From Hyphomicrobiales bacterium (lineage in GTDB: Bacteria; Pseudomonadota; Alphaproteobacteria; Rhizobiales; RI-29): a stretch of DNA of 64,000 nucleotides. The notes under the pieces were generated by a model. The model did not search any database, was not told the origin of the DNA, and worked only from the letters and a program-made list of their open reading frames with translations. Every line of letters starts with the position of its first letter. The first letter of the stretch is position 1. The translations under genes and the position numbers were made by a program. The stretch covers positions 1 through 64,000 of the forward strand of contig WGLQ01000001.1 of the NCBI GenBank assembly GCA_016125495.1, in the 5' to 3' direction. Shown piece by piece: positions 15,517 through 24,294 of the stretch.

Positions 15517-17439
15517 TCACGCCACGAGACCACCTTGATCGAAGAGAACGTCGACATCCAGCCCGCTGACGCCCGAAAGGAACACGACTTCCGCGAAGCC
15601 GTGCGAACCACCGAGATCGACGGAGACCATCGTCCCGCCCTTCACGCTGTCCACCCGCACCAGCGAGGACAAGTCCTCGCCTTCGCGACCATCGAGCAGC
15701 TTCGAGAAGTCCAGCACGTCGCCCTTGCGGAAATCCCGGATGGTATCGACGCCATGGTGCTGGCCTTTTTCATCCACGATGTCCTTGGCGAACCAGACAT
15801 ACGTGTCGGAACCCGCACCCCCGGTGAACACGTCGGCGCCTTCCTTGCCGCGGAACCAGTCGTCGCCGGCCCCGCCCACGAACGCGTTCGCACGCTTGTC
15901 GCCGAGGAACCAGTCGTCGTGCTTGCTGCCGACCACGTTTTCGATGCCGTCGACCGTTTTCATTCCGAGATCGCCGGCATCGACCGTCTTGGCGTGAAGG
16001 TCGACCTTGACCCCTTCTGCGGCGCGGTTGAGCACGAGCGTGTCGGTGCCCGACCCGCCGACGTAACTGTCGCTGCCGGAACCCGCCACGAAGCGGTCGT
16101 TGCCGTCACCACCGAACGCCTTGTCGTCGCCGGCGCCGTCATGGATGACGTCGTTGCCGCTGCCCCCGTCGAGGAGATCATTGCCCTCGCCACCGACCAG
16201 AACGTCGTTGCCGCTGTCGCCGTAAAGCTCGTCGTCACCCTTGCCGCCATGCAGCCGGTCGTTGCCGCTTTCGCCGTGGAGTTGGTCGTTGCCGACACCG
16301 CCATTCAAGCGGTCGTCGCCAACGCCACCGTGCAGCGTGTCATCACCGGCCGCTCCGAGGAGCACATCGTTGCCCTCCCCACCATGGACCTGGTCGTTGC
16401 CAGCCCCGCCATTGAGTTTGTCGTTTCCGCTGTCACCATGGAGGAGGTCGTCCCCCGCCCCGCCGAGGACGCGGTCGTCCCCCTTGCCGCCATGGAGACG
16501 GTCGTTGTCGGCCCCGCCGTTCAAGAGGTCGTTGCCCGAGTTGCCGTAGAGCACGTCCTCACCGCGTCCGCCGAAGAGCCGGTCATTTCCCGCCATGCCG
16601 AGGATGGTGTCGTTGCCCGCGCCGCCACGGATCGTATCATCGTCGCCGGATGCCGATGGCTTTCCGCTCCCCTCGACCATGAGTGCGGCGTTCGCCTGCC
16701 CGATGTTCAGGGTGAAGACGCTGTCGTCGTAGTCGCGGTCACCGCCGCCCTTGAGGTCCTCGAACCCGATGCGGACGGTCCCCGACGCGACGTCGACCGT
16801 GCCCTTGGCGTGGACGAGCTTGTCACTGTTGAGCGAAGCGCTGGACCCGCTGGCGGAGGTGAAGACCTCGTGTCCGTACTGCCCCGTGATCTTGTGACCG
16901 ACGCCTGCCGGATCGGTCCAGACGAGCCCCATCGGGCTGCCGGAATTGACGTTCCCCGGATTGCCGTTCGCATCGACCAACGCGAATTGCCCCCCGCTCG
17001 CGGCCGCCTGGAACAGCTTTGCGTTGCTGGCGTTCGCATAGGCGTTCGGGACCAGGAAGAAGCCGATTCGCTCCCCGGCGGCGAACTTCACGTCGAGCCC
17101 GCTGACACCCGCGATCAGCTCTCCACCGCTGCCCTTGAGGGAGGCATTGGCAAAGAGGATTTCGACGCCAGACACCGTGCCGTCGGCGCCGATCCGGTAC
17201 ATGCCGATCGCGTTCTTGAAGCCGGCCGTCTCACCCTCGAATGTGACCCGGCCGGAAAAGTTCTCGCTGATCGCAATATTGTCGAGGTCGAGGGCGTGCC
17301 GACCTCCGCCGCCACCGATCAGGACGTCGTTGCCACCGCGACCGTTGATCGTATCGTTGCCCGACAGCCCGATGATGAGGTTACCCTCGTTGCCGCCGGA
17401 AAGTCCGTCGGAGCCACTCGTTCCAGAATACTTTTCCAT
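15517..17439 (-). CDS. RTX calcium-binding repeat protein with DUF4114 domain
   Basis: This acidic 640-residue protein has no Sec signal peptide. A short RTX-like start (residues 10-45) is followed by a DUF4114-type domain (about 115-245, ending in GGGDRDYDDSVFTL) and a long array of some 22 GGxGxDxLx nonapeptides (about 266-465). A second short RTX block (about 505-550) and a C-terminal tail (DTIRDFRKGDVLDF...) typical of type I secretion substrates follow. It is probably exported by an ABC/HlyD/TolC system not in this window and folds with calcium outside the cell. Azotobacter AlgE epimerases also carry RTX modules, but the catalytic parallel beta-helix module is absent here. It lies between algD and the lyase gene, so it may be a matrix-binding protein. 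Confidence 0.85.
   Translation of the reverse strand: MEKYSGTSGSDGLSGGNEGNLIIGLSGNDTINGRGGNDVLIGGGGGRHALDLDNIAISENFSGRVTFEGETAGFKNAIGMYRIGADGTVSGVEILFANASLKGSGGELIAGVSGLDVKFAAGERIGFFLVPNAYANASNAKLFQAAASGGQFALVDANGNPGNVNSGSPMGLVWTDPAGVGHKITGQYGHEVFTSASGSSASLNSDKLVHAKGTVDVASGTVRIGFEDLKGGGDRDYDDSVFTLNIGQANAALMVEGSGKPSASGDDDTIRGGAGNDTILGMAGNDRLFGGRGEDVLYGNSGNDLLNGGADNDRLHGGKGDDRVLGGAGDDLLHGDSGNDKLNGGAGNDQVHGGEGNDVLLGAAGDDTLHGGVGDDRLNGGVGNDQLHGESGNDRLHGGKGDDELYGDSGNDVLVGGEGNDLLDGGSGNDVIHDGAGDDKAFGGDGNDRFVAGSGSDSYVGGSGTDTLVLNRAAEGVKVDLHAKTVDAGDLGMKTVDGIENVVGSKHDDWFLGDKRANAFVGGAGDDWFRGKEGADVFTGGAGSDTYVWFAKDIVDEKGQHHGVDTIRDFRKGDVLDFSKLLDGREGEDLSSLVRVDSVKGGTMVSVDLGGSHGFAEVVFLSGVSGLDVDVLFDQGGLVA
16045..16644 (-). 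repeat. Tandem 27-bp repeat array encoding RTX nonapeptides
   Basis: About 22 degenerate 27-base units encode the GGxGxDxLx repeats of the RTX protein (residues about 266-465). Units such as LHGGxGxD and LNGGxGND recur, so the array could expand or contract by recombination. Confidence 0.8.
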
Positions 17440-17490
17440 TGTCTTCGCCCTTCAAGAATATATGTCGCCGTGACTGCGGACAGGCCGCGC

Positions 17491-18954
17491 CTACCAAGCG
17501 ATTCCGTCGTAATTCTCTTCTTGCGGCACGTCCTTGAAGAGCCGCGCAAGGTCCAGAACGAGCGTCGTCCGCGAGCGCGCCGCCACGGCCTGACGGAACT
17601 CGTCCGTTGCGTGCGAGACGACCAGCACATCGGCCTGATCGACCTCCGCGGCAAGATCGCTGCCGGCTATCGCCTCGAGTTCACCGAGGAGATCCGCAAG
17701 ATGCGGAGCAGAATGTTTCACGTAGGCGATCTGCCCCAGGAGGTGCGGTCCGAAGGAAAGGTTCGGATCGTACAGTCTGATCTTGGCACCCTCGTCCATC
17801 AGCATCGCCATCAGGTCGAGGATCGGGCTCTCACGCAGATCGTCCGTTCCTGGCTTGAAGGTCACACCGAGGAAAGCGATACGCTTTTCGAGGTGCGGTC
17901 GTAGCCGCTCGAAGGCCTCGAGAACCTGCCGGCGATTGGACGGCATGAGGCTGTCGACCAGCGGAAGATCGACTCCGAGATCGCGCGCCAGATGGCTTAC
18001 CGCCCGCACTTCCTTCGGCAGGCACGACCCTCCGAAGGCGAAGCCCGGCTTGAGATAGTAGGGCGAGAGGTTGAGTTTCTTGTCCTCGCAGAAGATGTTC
18101 ATCACCGCGTGGCTGTCGATGTCGAGCGCCTTGCAGACGCGGCCGATCTCATTGCCGAACACCACCTTGGCGGCGTGCCAGACGTTGTCGACGTATTTGA
18201 CCATCTCGGCGACCGCGACGGAGGTATAGATCACCTTCTCGTCGATGGTGTCGTAGATGTGTGCGACGATCCTGGCCGTGCGATCGTCGGAGGCGCCGAC
18301 CACCGTCTTCGGCGGAGCGAAGAAGTCGGCGACCGCTACGCCTTCGCGCAGGAACTCGGGATTGAAGCAGACGCCGAAATCCTCTCCGAGTTTGCCTCCG
18401 CAGGCCGCCTCGATCTCGGGCACGACCACATCCATGGTCGTTCCAGGTGGCACGCTGCACCGCAGGACGACCACGTGGAAGCTGCGTTTCATCGCAATGG
18501 CGCGCCCGATCGAGCGGCTTGCCGCCCGCACGTAGGTGAGATCGCAGCTTCCGTCCGCCGCGGTCGGCGTGCCGACGGAGATGAACGTGACGTCCGTGGT
18601 CAGAACCGCCTGGGCGATCTGCGTCGTCGCGCTGAGCAGGCCGTTGCGCCGCCCCTGGGCCAGCAACCGCTCGAGGTCCTCCTCGACGATCGGGGAGCGA
18701 CCAGCCATGATGGTCTCGACCTTTGCGGCATCGATGTCGACACCGACCATTTCGAAGCCGAGATGGCTGAGGCACGCCATGGAAACCGCGCCGACATAGC
18801 CGAGCCCGATCACGCTGATGGCCGGGCGCTCGGCCGCAAGACCCGGAACGTCACGCTCGCACCCGAGCTCGAAGTCTCTCTTGAAGCCACCCCCCGCGAC
18901 CCGACGCTCCGCCGGCTCGACGAGTCGTATGGCCGCCGCCTGAAGCGCCGCCAT
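17491..18954 (-). CDS. algD: GDP-mannose 6-dehydrogenase (AlgD)
   Basis: This cytosolic NAD-dependent enzyme oxidises GDP-mannose to GDP-mannuronate, the committed step of alginate synthesis. The NAD-binding motif GLGYVGAV begins at residue 50 and the catalytic cysteine is C311 in GFAFGGSCLPKEVRA. Blocks characteristic of AlgD rather than UDP-glucose dehydrogenase are GRSPIVE, VAEMVKYVDNVWHAAKV and DKKLNLSPYYLKPG, and it ends in W like Pseudomonas AlgD. With the ATG at 18954 (ggggg upstream) it has 487 residues, about 45 more at the N terminus than the usual 436. A GTG at 18969 is an alternative start. It lies after a 264-base gap behind alg8 and before the RTX gene. Confidence 0.93.
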   Translation of the reverse strand: MAALQAAAIRLVEPAERRVAGGGFKRDFELGCERDVPGLAAERPAISVIGLGYVGAVSMACLSHLGFEMVGVDIDAAKVETIMAGRSPIVEEDLERLLAQGRRNGLLSATTQIAQAVLTTDVTFISVGTPTAADGSCDLTYVRAASRSIGRAIAMKRSFHVVVLRCSVPPGTTMDVVVPEIEAACGGKLGEDFGVCFNPEFLREGVAVADFFAPPKTVVGASDDRTARIVAHIYDTIDEKVIYTSVAVAEMVKYVDNVWHAAKVVFGNEIGRVCKALDIDSHAVMNIFCEDKKLNLSPYYLKPGFAFGGSCLPKEVRAVSHLARDLGVDLPLVDSLMPSNRRQVLEAFERLRPHLEKRIAFLGVTFKPGTDDLRESPILDLMAMLMDEGAKIRLYDPNLSFGPHLLGQIAYVKHSAPHLADLLGELEAIAGSDLAAEVDQADVLVVSHATDEFRQAVAARSRTTLVLDLARLFKDVPQEENYDGIAW

Positions 18955-19218
18955 CACGTACCCCCACACTCAGTACCGCCACTACCCCTCGAATGGTCTG
19001 GGCTTGCGCTGGCCTTGGCTCGTCGAGCGAGCTTCGGTCCGCGCCTTTGTTGTTGCCTGGGAGGGGTTTGCTCGGCCTCTCCCGCCATTCACGAGGATCA
19101 GCTTGACCCGGACGGATGAACACGATCCTAACGCGTTATCTTCTGGATAACGGTCGGTACCGGCGGGCCCTCAATTTCTCTAAAAATCCACGGTTCGGCG
19201 TATCCACGGGATAAAAAA
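18955..19218 (-). promoter_or_regulatory. Repeat-rich alg8-algD intergenic region
   Basis: This 264-base gap is unusually long inside the operon and is AT-richer near alg8. It holds three structures: an inverted repeat CGTTATC-N5-GATAACG (19134-19152); a direct repeat ATCCACGG (19186-19193 and 19202-19209, 16-base period); and 8-bp arms TTCTCTAA/TTAGAGAA (19176-19183 and 19219-19226) enclosing that direct repeat, the last overlapping the alg8 stop codon. It may hold an internal algD promoter with operators, or an RNA structure that separates alg8 from algD expression. No confident -35/-10 pair was found. Confidence 0.5.
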
Positions 19219-20808
19219 TTAGAGAAGCAGGATGCGGACGAATGCCAGATCGGGAACACGCACGAGGCCCGCATAGACGATGACGCCGAGAAAGAGCATG
19301 GCCACGGAAAGAGCGGTGAGGTAGCGCGCCATGGCGAGTCGCGCCGTCTCCGCCAGCCCCTCGGACTGGAAGCCCGCCTTCTGCCCGCCCCGGTTCGCCC
19401 ACTTCTGCTTCGAGAGCCGCCAGATGATGTAAAGCTTCACGACCGAGTTGGTGAGCTGATTGATGTAGAGGATCCAGATGAAATTGAGGTCCACCTGACG
19501 GGCGTGCAGCCAGAGGAAAAAGGACAGCATGAACCGGCTTACGGCGATGTAGATGACATAGGTGACGAGATAGCTCCCGTCCTGGATGAACGAGGCGCTG
19601 ATGGCGAGCGCCGGACTGACCAGCGTGGTCCAGATGGCGAGCCTCTGGTCGACGAGGCACCACCAAATGAAGATCGGCATGCGCCGCGGTCCGAGCGCGA
19701 TGGCACGGCGGCCGTTGCGCAGCATGTTGCCCGACCAGCGGCGGAAATTCTCCACCATGCGCGTCGACGCCGAACCCTCGATCACTTCGATGGTATGGCC
19801 GACGGCATCGGGTACATACGTCATGCGGGCATTGTGCTTGAGCAGATAGTACCAAGTGCTCTTGTCGTCGCCCGAGAGAAAGCGGAAGCTGCCCCACAGC
19901 CAGTCGTCCAGATAGTCCGCTTCGAGCAGCCGGATGAATTCCAGCTGCTTGACGTGCTTGGCGCGGAACAGCGACATGCGGCCCGTCAGCGTCAGCACGC
20001 GACCCGAGAGCGCATGACTCTGCATGGCGACACGCCGCTGCGCGAACCGCATGCTGAGCCATCTCTGCATCCACATCGGCCCGCGCACCAGCACGTCCTC
20101 GTCCGTGGTCAGGGCCTGCAGCTCCGGGTCGATGGCGAAAAGCGGCATGCACTTGCGCAGCGCCCCATGGCCGATGACGAAGTCGCCGTCCATGAACACC
20201 ACGATGTCGTCGTCCGGAATCATATCCCTCGCCATCGCGCGCAGAACCAGCGCGATCGCCATCCGCTTTCCGGACTGGTTCTGGCGCACGATGCGGAATG
20301 TTATGTCGAGATCGCTTGCGATGAGCCGCAAGTGGTTCTCGATGACCCTCTCATCGTAGATGTCACCCGAACCCAGCCAGATGGTCGCAGGCACGCCGGC
20401 CTCGCGAACTTGCGATACGATCCCCCGGATCACGTATTCCGTGATGTCCCGGTGCTCGCGGAACGTCGTCATCATGAAGTGCAGGTGTCGCGGCCGCCAG
20501 CCGCCATCCCAGAGCCGAGCCGCCCGCGCGCGCATGCGCGGATAGACGTGCTTGCCAAAAATGTACGCCCTGACATGGTGCGTCATCCACCAGCAGTAGC
20601 GCCAGATACCTAGCGTTCCGATCACGTAGGTGACGTGCTTGACTTCCGAATCCCAGATGGCGTTCGGCACGAGCGTGAGGGCCACCACGCAGAGACCGAG
20701 ATAGATCGCGATCTGGAGGAGGACGGAAAGGTTCCACTTCTCGCCTGCCGGAAGCGGTCTCGTCGGATCGTCGAAATCCGGATGCAGTGGTCTCGGGGAA
20801 TCGCGCAT
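19219..20808 (-). CDS. alg8: Alg8-type mannuronan synthase glycosyltransferase
   Basis: This 529-residue inner-membrane GT2 enzyme is predicted to polymerise GDP-mannuronate. Two N-terminal membrane helices (about 28-70) precede the cytosolic GT-A domain. The domain carries DGD at 207-209, TTDED at 234-238, the Alg8-specific block GRVLTLTGRMSLFRA near 269, FLSGDDKSTWY near 310 (the acceptor-site acidic motif) and FRRWSGN near 355. Four C-terminal membrane helices follow. These blocks match Pseudomonas Alg8 far better than cellulose or hyaluronan synthases. The ATG at 20808 overlaps the alg44 stop (TGATG), so the two are translationally coupled, as expected for the two subunits of a c-di-GMP-dependent synthase. 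A GTG one codon earlier is possible. Confidence 0.9.
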   Translation of the reverse strand: MRDSPRPLHPDFDDPTRPLPAGEKWNLSVLLQIAIYLGLCVVALTLVPNAIWDSEVKHVTYVIGTLGIWRYCWWMTHHVRAYIFGKHVYPRMRARAARLWDGGWRPRHLHFMMTTFREHRDITEYVIRGIVSQVREAGVPATIWLGSGDIYDERVIENHLRLIASDLDITFRIVRQNQSGKRMAIALVLRAMARDMIPDDDIVVFMDGDFVIGHGALRKCMPLFAIDPELQALTTDEDVLVRGPMWMQRWLSMRFAQRRVAMQSHALSGRVLTLTGRMSLFRAKHVKQLEFIRLLEADYLDDWLWGSFRFLSGDDKSTWYYLLKHNARMTYVPDAVGHTIEVIEGSASTRMVENFRRWSGNMLRNGRRAIALGPRRMPIFIWWCLVDQRLAIWTTLVSPALAISASFIQDGSYLVTYVIYIAVSRFMLSFFLWLHARQVDLNFIWILYINQLTNSVVKLYIIWRLSKQKWANRGGQKAGFQSEGLAETARLAMARYLTALSVAMLFLGVIVYAGLVRVPDLAFVRILLL

Positions 20809-22706
20809 CACAGGACGAGGTCCGGCCGGCTCGTGGTGACGGGCGCAACCGGAGCGATGCGGCCGTCACGCGAGGATACCCCGGCATGCGAACCGAGCCA
20901 CGTGTTGTAACGGCTGAAAACCTCTCGGACTTCCGGATCGCAGACGATCGCCGGCCGGCAACCGCTGGTGGCAGCCTCGAGCGCCCCGCCGGCATCGAGC
21001 AGCCGCGCACGACCCGCCGCGTTACCCTGTCCGTTGCCCTCCGGTGAGGCGGTCGGCGACGCCGCGCCCCGCGGCCCAATGGCGACGTCCCCACTTGCCG
21101 CCGGACGAATCGAAAGGAGCGTCGAGATCCTGCGATTGATTTCCCCGAGAATCGGAACATTGCCGCGCCGTTCGAAAACGACGACGATCGGCAGCCCAGG
21201 CCTGAGGTCGGCGAGCTCTGCGCTGCCCGATGCGGCGGCGAACTCCAGCGTTACCTTGGCCGTGCGGTCCTTGGGTGCCCGCCAGCTGTAGCGTGCGTTC
21301 TGCTCGTCGAGGAACCCGCTGGTCCGGTCGATTTGCGTGACCCTGAGGTCGACGGTGCGCCCGAGCGCCGGGATGTAGGCCAGCGCCTCGTCGCCGATCC
21401 CGACCTTGAGGATTTCGTCCTGGTCGAGATACGCCACGACATGGCGCGCCGCTGCCTCCTCGATCACGGCGACCACGTCGCCTTGCCGCACCGATCCGTG
21501 GTTGACGCGCGGCAGCTCGAGAACCACGCCGTCGAACGGTGCTCGCACGGCGAGCCGCGCCCTGTGCTTCAACAGCGCCTCGTACTGCGACCGCGCGAGG
21601 CGGACGCCTTCGCTGACGAGATCCACCTCGGCCTCGATTTCGCCGATCTCGCCGACGATGTTTTCACCCGTGTAGTGCCGCCTCCCGATCCCGCTCTCGG
21701 CGATCTGCATGCGCGCCGCGAGTTCCAGCCGCCGGCTCGCGAGCGTCTGGCGCGCCGCCATGAACTCCCGCTCGGCGCTTTCGATCCGGTCGCTGGTCGT
21801 GAACCCCTTGGCGAGGAGACCCGACAGCCGCTGGTGCCGACGCTCCGCGATCTCGGCCTCGCGGGTCAACCGCTCGACCTCCGTCTTGATTTGTTCGAGA
21901 GACTTGAGGGTTACGGTCGCCAGACCTTCCATGCGCGAGAGTTCCTCGGACTGGCGCCGCTTGAGGAAGGCGAGGCGCGCTTCCTGCTCGCGGATTTTGA
22001 TCTCCGCCAGGTCGATGGACTTTTCCAGCTCGTTGTCGGCGACATGCAATAGCACATCGCCAGCGGCAACGGGCTGGCCGGGCTGCACGTCACCGTGAAT
22101 GACCCGCCCCTCGAACTGCGCCCTGACGCTCTCGATCGGGGCTGCCACGACCGCGGTCGGCACCTCGAGGCGGAATACGTTGCTGTAGACGAGGAGCGCG
22201 ACGTAGAGAAAGACGGCGAGCCCGAGCGCGAGATAGGCTCCGCTCCATGCCAGTGTGCGTAGCGATGGACCGGCCTCCTCGACCGCCGGCGCGGCCTCCG
22301 GCTTGGTCGGAACCGGCGTCACCGGAACATCGATGCGCTGGATCGTATCCTCGACGGCCACCATCGAGCCCCGAAGGATCTCGGTGATGAAATGCTGCAT
22401 CAGCTCGCGGGCACGCTCACCGAGCTCGGTGAACTGCACGGCGAAGAATTGCTCTCCCTCGTGCAGGCGCACCACCTCGCCCTCGGCCTCGAACACGATG
22501 TCGAAGCCCTGGAAGGGCAGGCAGAGGTCGAGCTTCAAAACGGTTCCGAGCCGCGGCAGGGGACCGCGGAACCCCTTCACCGAAAGGCCGCCGAGGCTCC
22601 AGTCGCGCGCACGCGCCGTCACGCCCCCCACTGTGACGAACAGTGGGGCGACGACACGGTGATGCATGCGGTGCGATGGCCGCTCTCTTTGCACCTTGAT
22701 CGTCAT
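20808..22706 (-). CDS. alg44: Alg44-like PilZ and membrane-fusion protein, polymannuronate synthase co-subunit
   Basis: The 632-residue protein has the Alg44 domain order. The N-terminal PilZ domain carries both c-di-GMP motifs: RxxxR at residues 13-17 and DxSxxG at 35-40. One membrane helix follows at about 155-180 (LGLAVFLYVALLVYS). A periplasmic HlyD/membrane-fusion-type region comes next, with a lipoyl-like half (VIHGDVQPGQPVAAGD), a long coiled coil (about 240-390) and the second half (RAPFDGVVL). The C-terminal tail has about 130 low-complexity residues. It is longer than Pseudomonas Alg44 (about 390), mainly because of the coiled coil and tail. The ATG at 22706 starts just before the PilZ domain; a GTG at 22766 is less likely. 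It is the first gene of the locus and coupled to alg8. Confidence 0.88.
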   Translation of the reverse strand: MTIKVQRERPSHRMHHRVVAPLFVTVGGVTARARDWSLGGLSVKGFRGPLPRLGTVLKLDLCLPFQGFDIVFEAEGEVVRLHEGEQFFAVQFTELGERARELMQHFITEILRGSMVAVEDTIQRIDVPVTPVPTKPEAAPAVEEAGPSLRTLAWSGAYLALGLAVFLYVALLVYSNVFRLEVPTAVVAAPIESVRAQFEGRVIHGDVQPGQPVAAGDVLLHVADNELEKSIDLAEIKIREQEARLAFLKRRQSEELSRMEGLATVTLKSLEQIKTEVERLTREAEIAERRHQRLSGLLAKGFTTSDRIESAEREFMAARQTLASRRLELAARMQIAESGIGRRHYTGENIVGEIGEIEAEVDLVSEGVRLARSQYEALLKHRARLAVRAPFDGVVLELPRVNHGSVRQGDVVAVIEEAAARHVVAYLDQDEILKVGIGDEALAYIPALGRTVDLRVTQIDRTSGFLDEQNARYSWRAPKDRTAKVTLEFAAASGSAELADLRPGLPIVVVFERRGNVPILGEINRRISTLLSIRPAASGDVAIGPRGAASPTASPEGNGQGNAAGRARLLDAGGALEAATSGCRPAIVCDPEVREVFSRYNTWLGSHAGVSSRDGRIAPVAPVTTSRPDLVL

Positions 22707-23043
22707 CGCTGACGCGCGATTCCTCGAACCCGTTGCGCGGACCTGTTCCGGCAGTCCCCATGTCACACGGTCGCGGTAACTATGTCGCTAGCGGCGAAAC
22801 GGGAATCGATTCTTGGTTAGTGGAGTGTGACCAGACGTTCGGCTCCTCCCTCCCGTTGGCGCTGGCGGCTCGCCTCGTACACCGGCTCGCTGCCCCGGGA
22901 CGAGGTCTGGTGATTTTCCGCACTTCGATAAAAGCTGATCGAGACCATTAAAGAGATCGCAGCGCCGAGGTCCTACCCATTGCCGTGTGTGTGGAGATCA
23001 CCCGCTTGCCGCGGGGGTCGGGGTATTGCGTGTGGGGTTCGTC
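22707..23043. promoter_or_regulatory. Divergent promoter region between alg44 and a GT4 gene
   Basis: These 337 bases separate the leftward alginate-type operon from the rightward glycosyltransferase gene and must carry both promoters. The middle (about 22770-22820) and the right part (about 22910-22955) are richer in A/T than the surroundings. No convincing sigma-70 or sigma-54 promoter and no clear operator was identified by eye. No gene is seen. Confidence 0.5.
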
Positions 23044-24294
23044 ATGCTTGCTGGCCGCAAGGCGCTCATCGTCGTCGAGAATCTGACGCTGCCTCTGGAT
23101 CGCCGCGTCTGGCAGGAAGCGACGGCGCTTCGCGACGCCGGCTGCACCGTCTCGGTGATCTGCCCCAAGGGTGGGAAGTATCAGGCCGCCTACGAGTGCC
23201 TCGAAGGCATCCACATATTCCGCCATCCCCTCCCGCTCGAGGCGGACGGCCCTCTCGGCTACGCGCTCGAGTATGGCTCCGCGCTGTTCTGGGAGACGCT
23301 GCCCTCGTTCAAGGTCAAGCGCAAGATCGGCTTCGATGTCATCCAGGCCTGCAATCCGCCGGACACGATCTTTCTCCTCGCCGGGCTCCACAAGGCGCTC
23401 TTCGGCACGCCCTTCGTGTTCGACCACCACGACATCAACCCGGAACTCTACGAGGCCAAGTTCGGCAAGCGCGGCTTCTTCCACGAGTTGCTGCTGCGCC
23501 TCGAACGCCTGACGTTCCGCACCGCCGATGTCTCGATCGCAACCAACGAGACCTTCAAGCGCATCGCCATCGAACGGGGCGGCATGTCGCCCGACGACGT
23601 CTACGTCGTGCGCAGCATTCCCGACCTTGCCCGCTTCAAGCGCGCGAACCCGCGCCCCGCGCTGCGCAATGGGCGCCGCAACGTTCTCGGCTACGTCGGC
23701 ATCATGGGCGCCCAGGACGGCGTCGATCTCCTCATCGAGGCCATGGCCCACCTCGTTCACGTCGAGGCGCGGAACGACACCCAGTGCGTCATCGTCGGCT
23801 CCGGCACCGAACTGGAGAAGCTCGAGGCCATGTCGCGCCGCCTCGGGCTCGAGGATCACGTCACGTTCACGGGATTTCTTTCCGGTACCGATCTCATGGA
23901 GACGCTCTCGACCTTCGACATCGGTGCGATCCCGGACCCCAAGAACGTCTACAACGACAAAATCTCCATGAACAAGGTGTTCGAGTACATGTCCCTCGGC
24001 ATCCCGTTCGTGCAGTTCGATCTGTCCGAGGGTCGCAAGATCGCCGGTGACGCCTGCCTCTATGCCGGCGACAACGACCCGGCCGAATTGGCCCGCCAGA
24101 TCGCCCGCCTCGCCGATGATGAGGGCCTGCGCGCCGAAATGAGCGCATACGGCATGGCGCGCGCCGCCGCCTCCCTCGACTGGGAACGCGAACGTGACGC
24201 ACTGCTTGCCGCTTACTCCAAGGCACTTGCCCCGGCCGGTCGCGGCCTCGGCGAAGTCGCGCGCAAGGGCGAACTGCAGCCGCTCGCCAACTGA
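23044..24294 (+). CDS. Glycosyltransferase family 4 (GT-B fold)
   Basis: The product is a cytosolic or membrane-associated GT4-type glycosyltransferase of 416 residues. The N-terminal acceptor domain has the ENLTLPLDRRVWQEA block and the FDHHDINPELYEAKFG segment. The C-terminal nucleotide-sugar domain has LGYVGIMGAQDG, the VIVGSGTELEKLE strand and the glutamate motif NKVFEYMSLGIPFV. The ATG at 23044 follows a gtgggg element; an earlier start at 22987 is open but unlikely. It is the only gene of the exopolysaccharide cluster facing right at this end and is convergent with the flippase gene. Donor and acceptor sugars are unknown. Confidence 0.85.
   Translation: MLAGRKALIVVENLTLPLDRRVWQEATALRDAGCTVSVICPKGGKYQAAYECLEGIHIFRHPLPLEADGPLGYALEYGSALFWETLPSFKVKRKIGFDVIQACNPPDTIFLLAGLHKALFGTPFVFDHHDINPELYEAKFGKRGFFHELLLRLERLTFRTADVSIATNETFKRIAIERGGMSPDDVYVVRSIPDLARFKRANPRPALRNGRRNVLGYVGIMGAQDGVDLLIEAMAHLVHVEARNDTQCVIVGSGTELEKLEAMSRRLGLEDHVTFTGFLSGTDLMETLSTFDIGAIPDPKNVYNDKISMNKVFEYMSLGIPFVQFDLSEGRKIAGDACLYAGDNDPAELARQIARLADDEGLRAEMSAYGMARAAASLDWERERDALLAAYSKALAPAGRGLGEVARKGELQPLAN

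Noticed and set aside
16045-16644. CRISPR-like or minisatellite array
   Set aside because: The periodicity is 27 bases, in frame and encodes RTX nonapeptides; there are no unique spacers.
15517-17439. Mannuronan C5-epimerase (AlgE type)
   Set aside because: The RTX modules are present but the catalytic parallel beta-helix module with its DPHE-type motif is absent.
15475-17904. Long open frame (about 809 codons) antisense to the RTX gene
   Set aside because: It mirrors the RTX repeats as Val/Ala-rich periodic sequence and crosses the algD gene. No start site or domain supports it.
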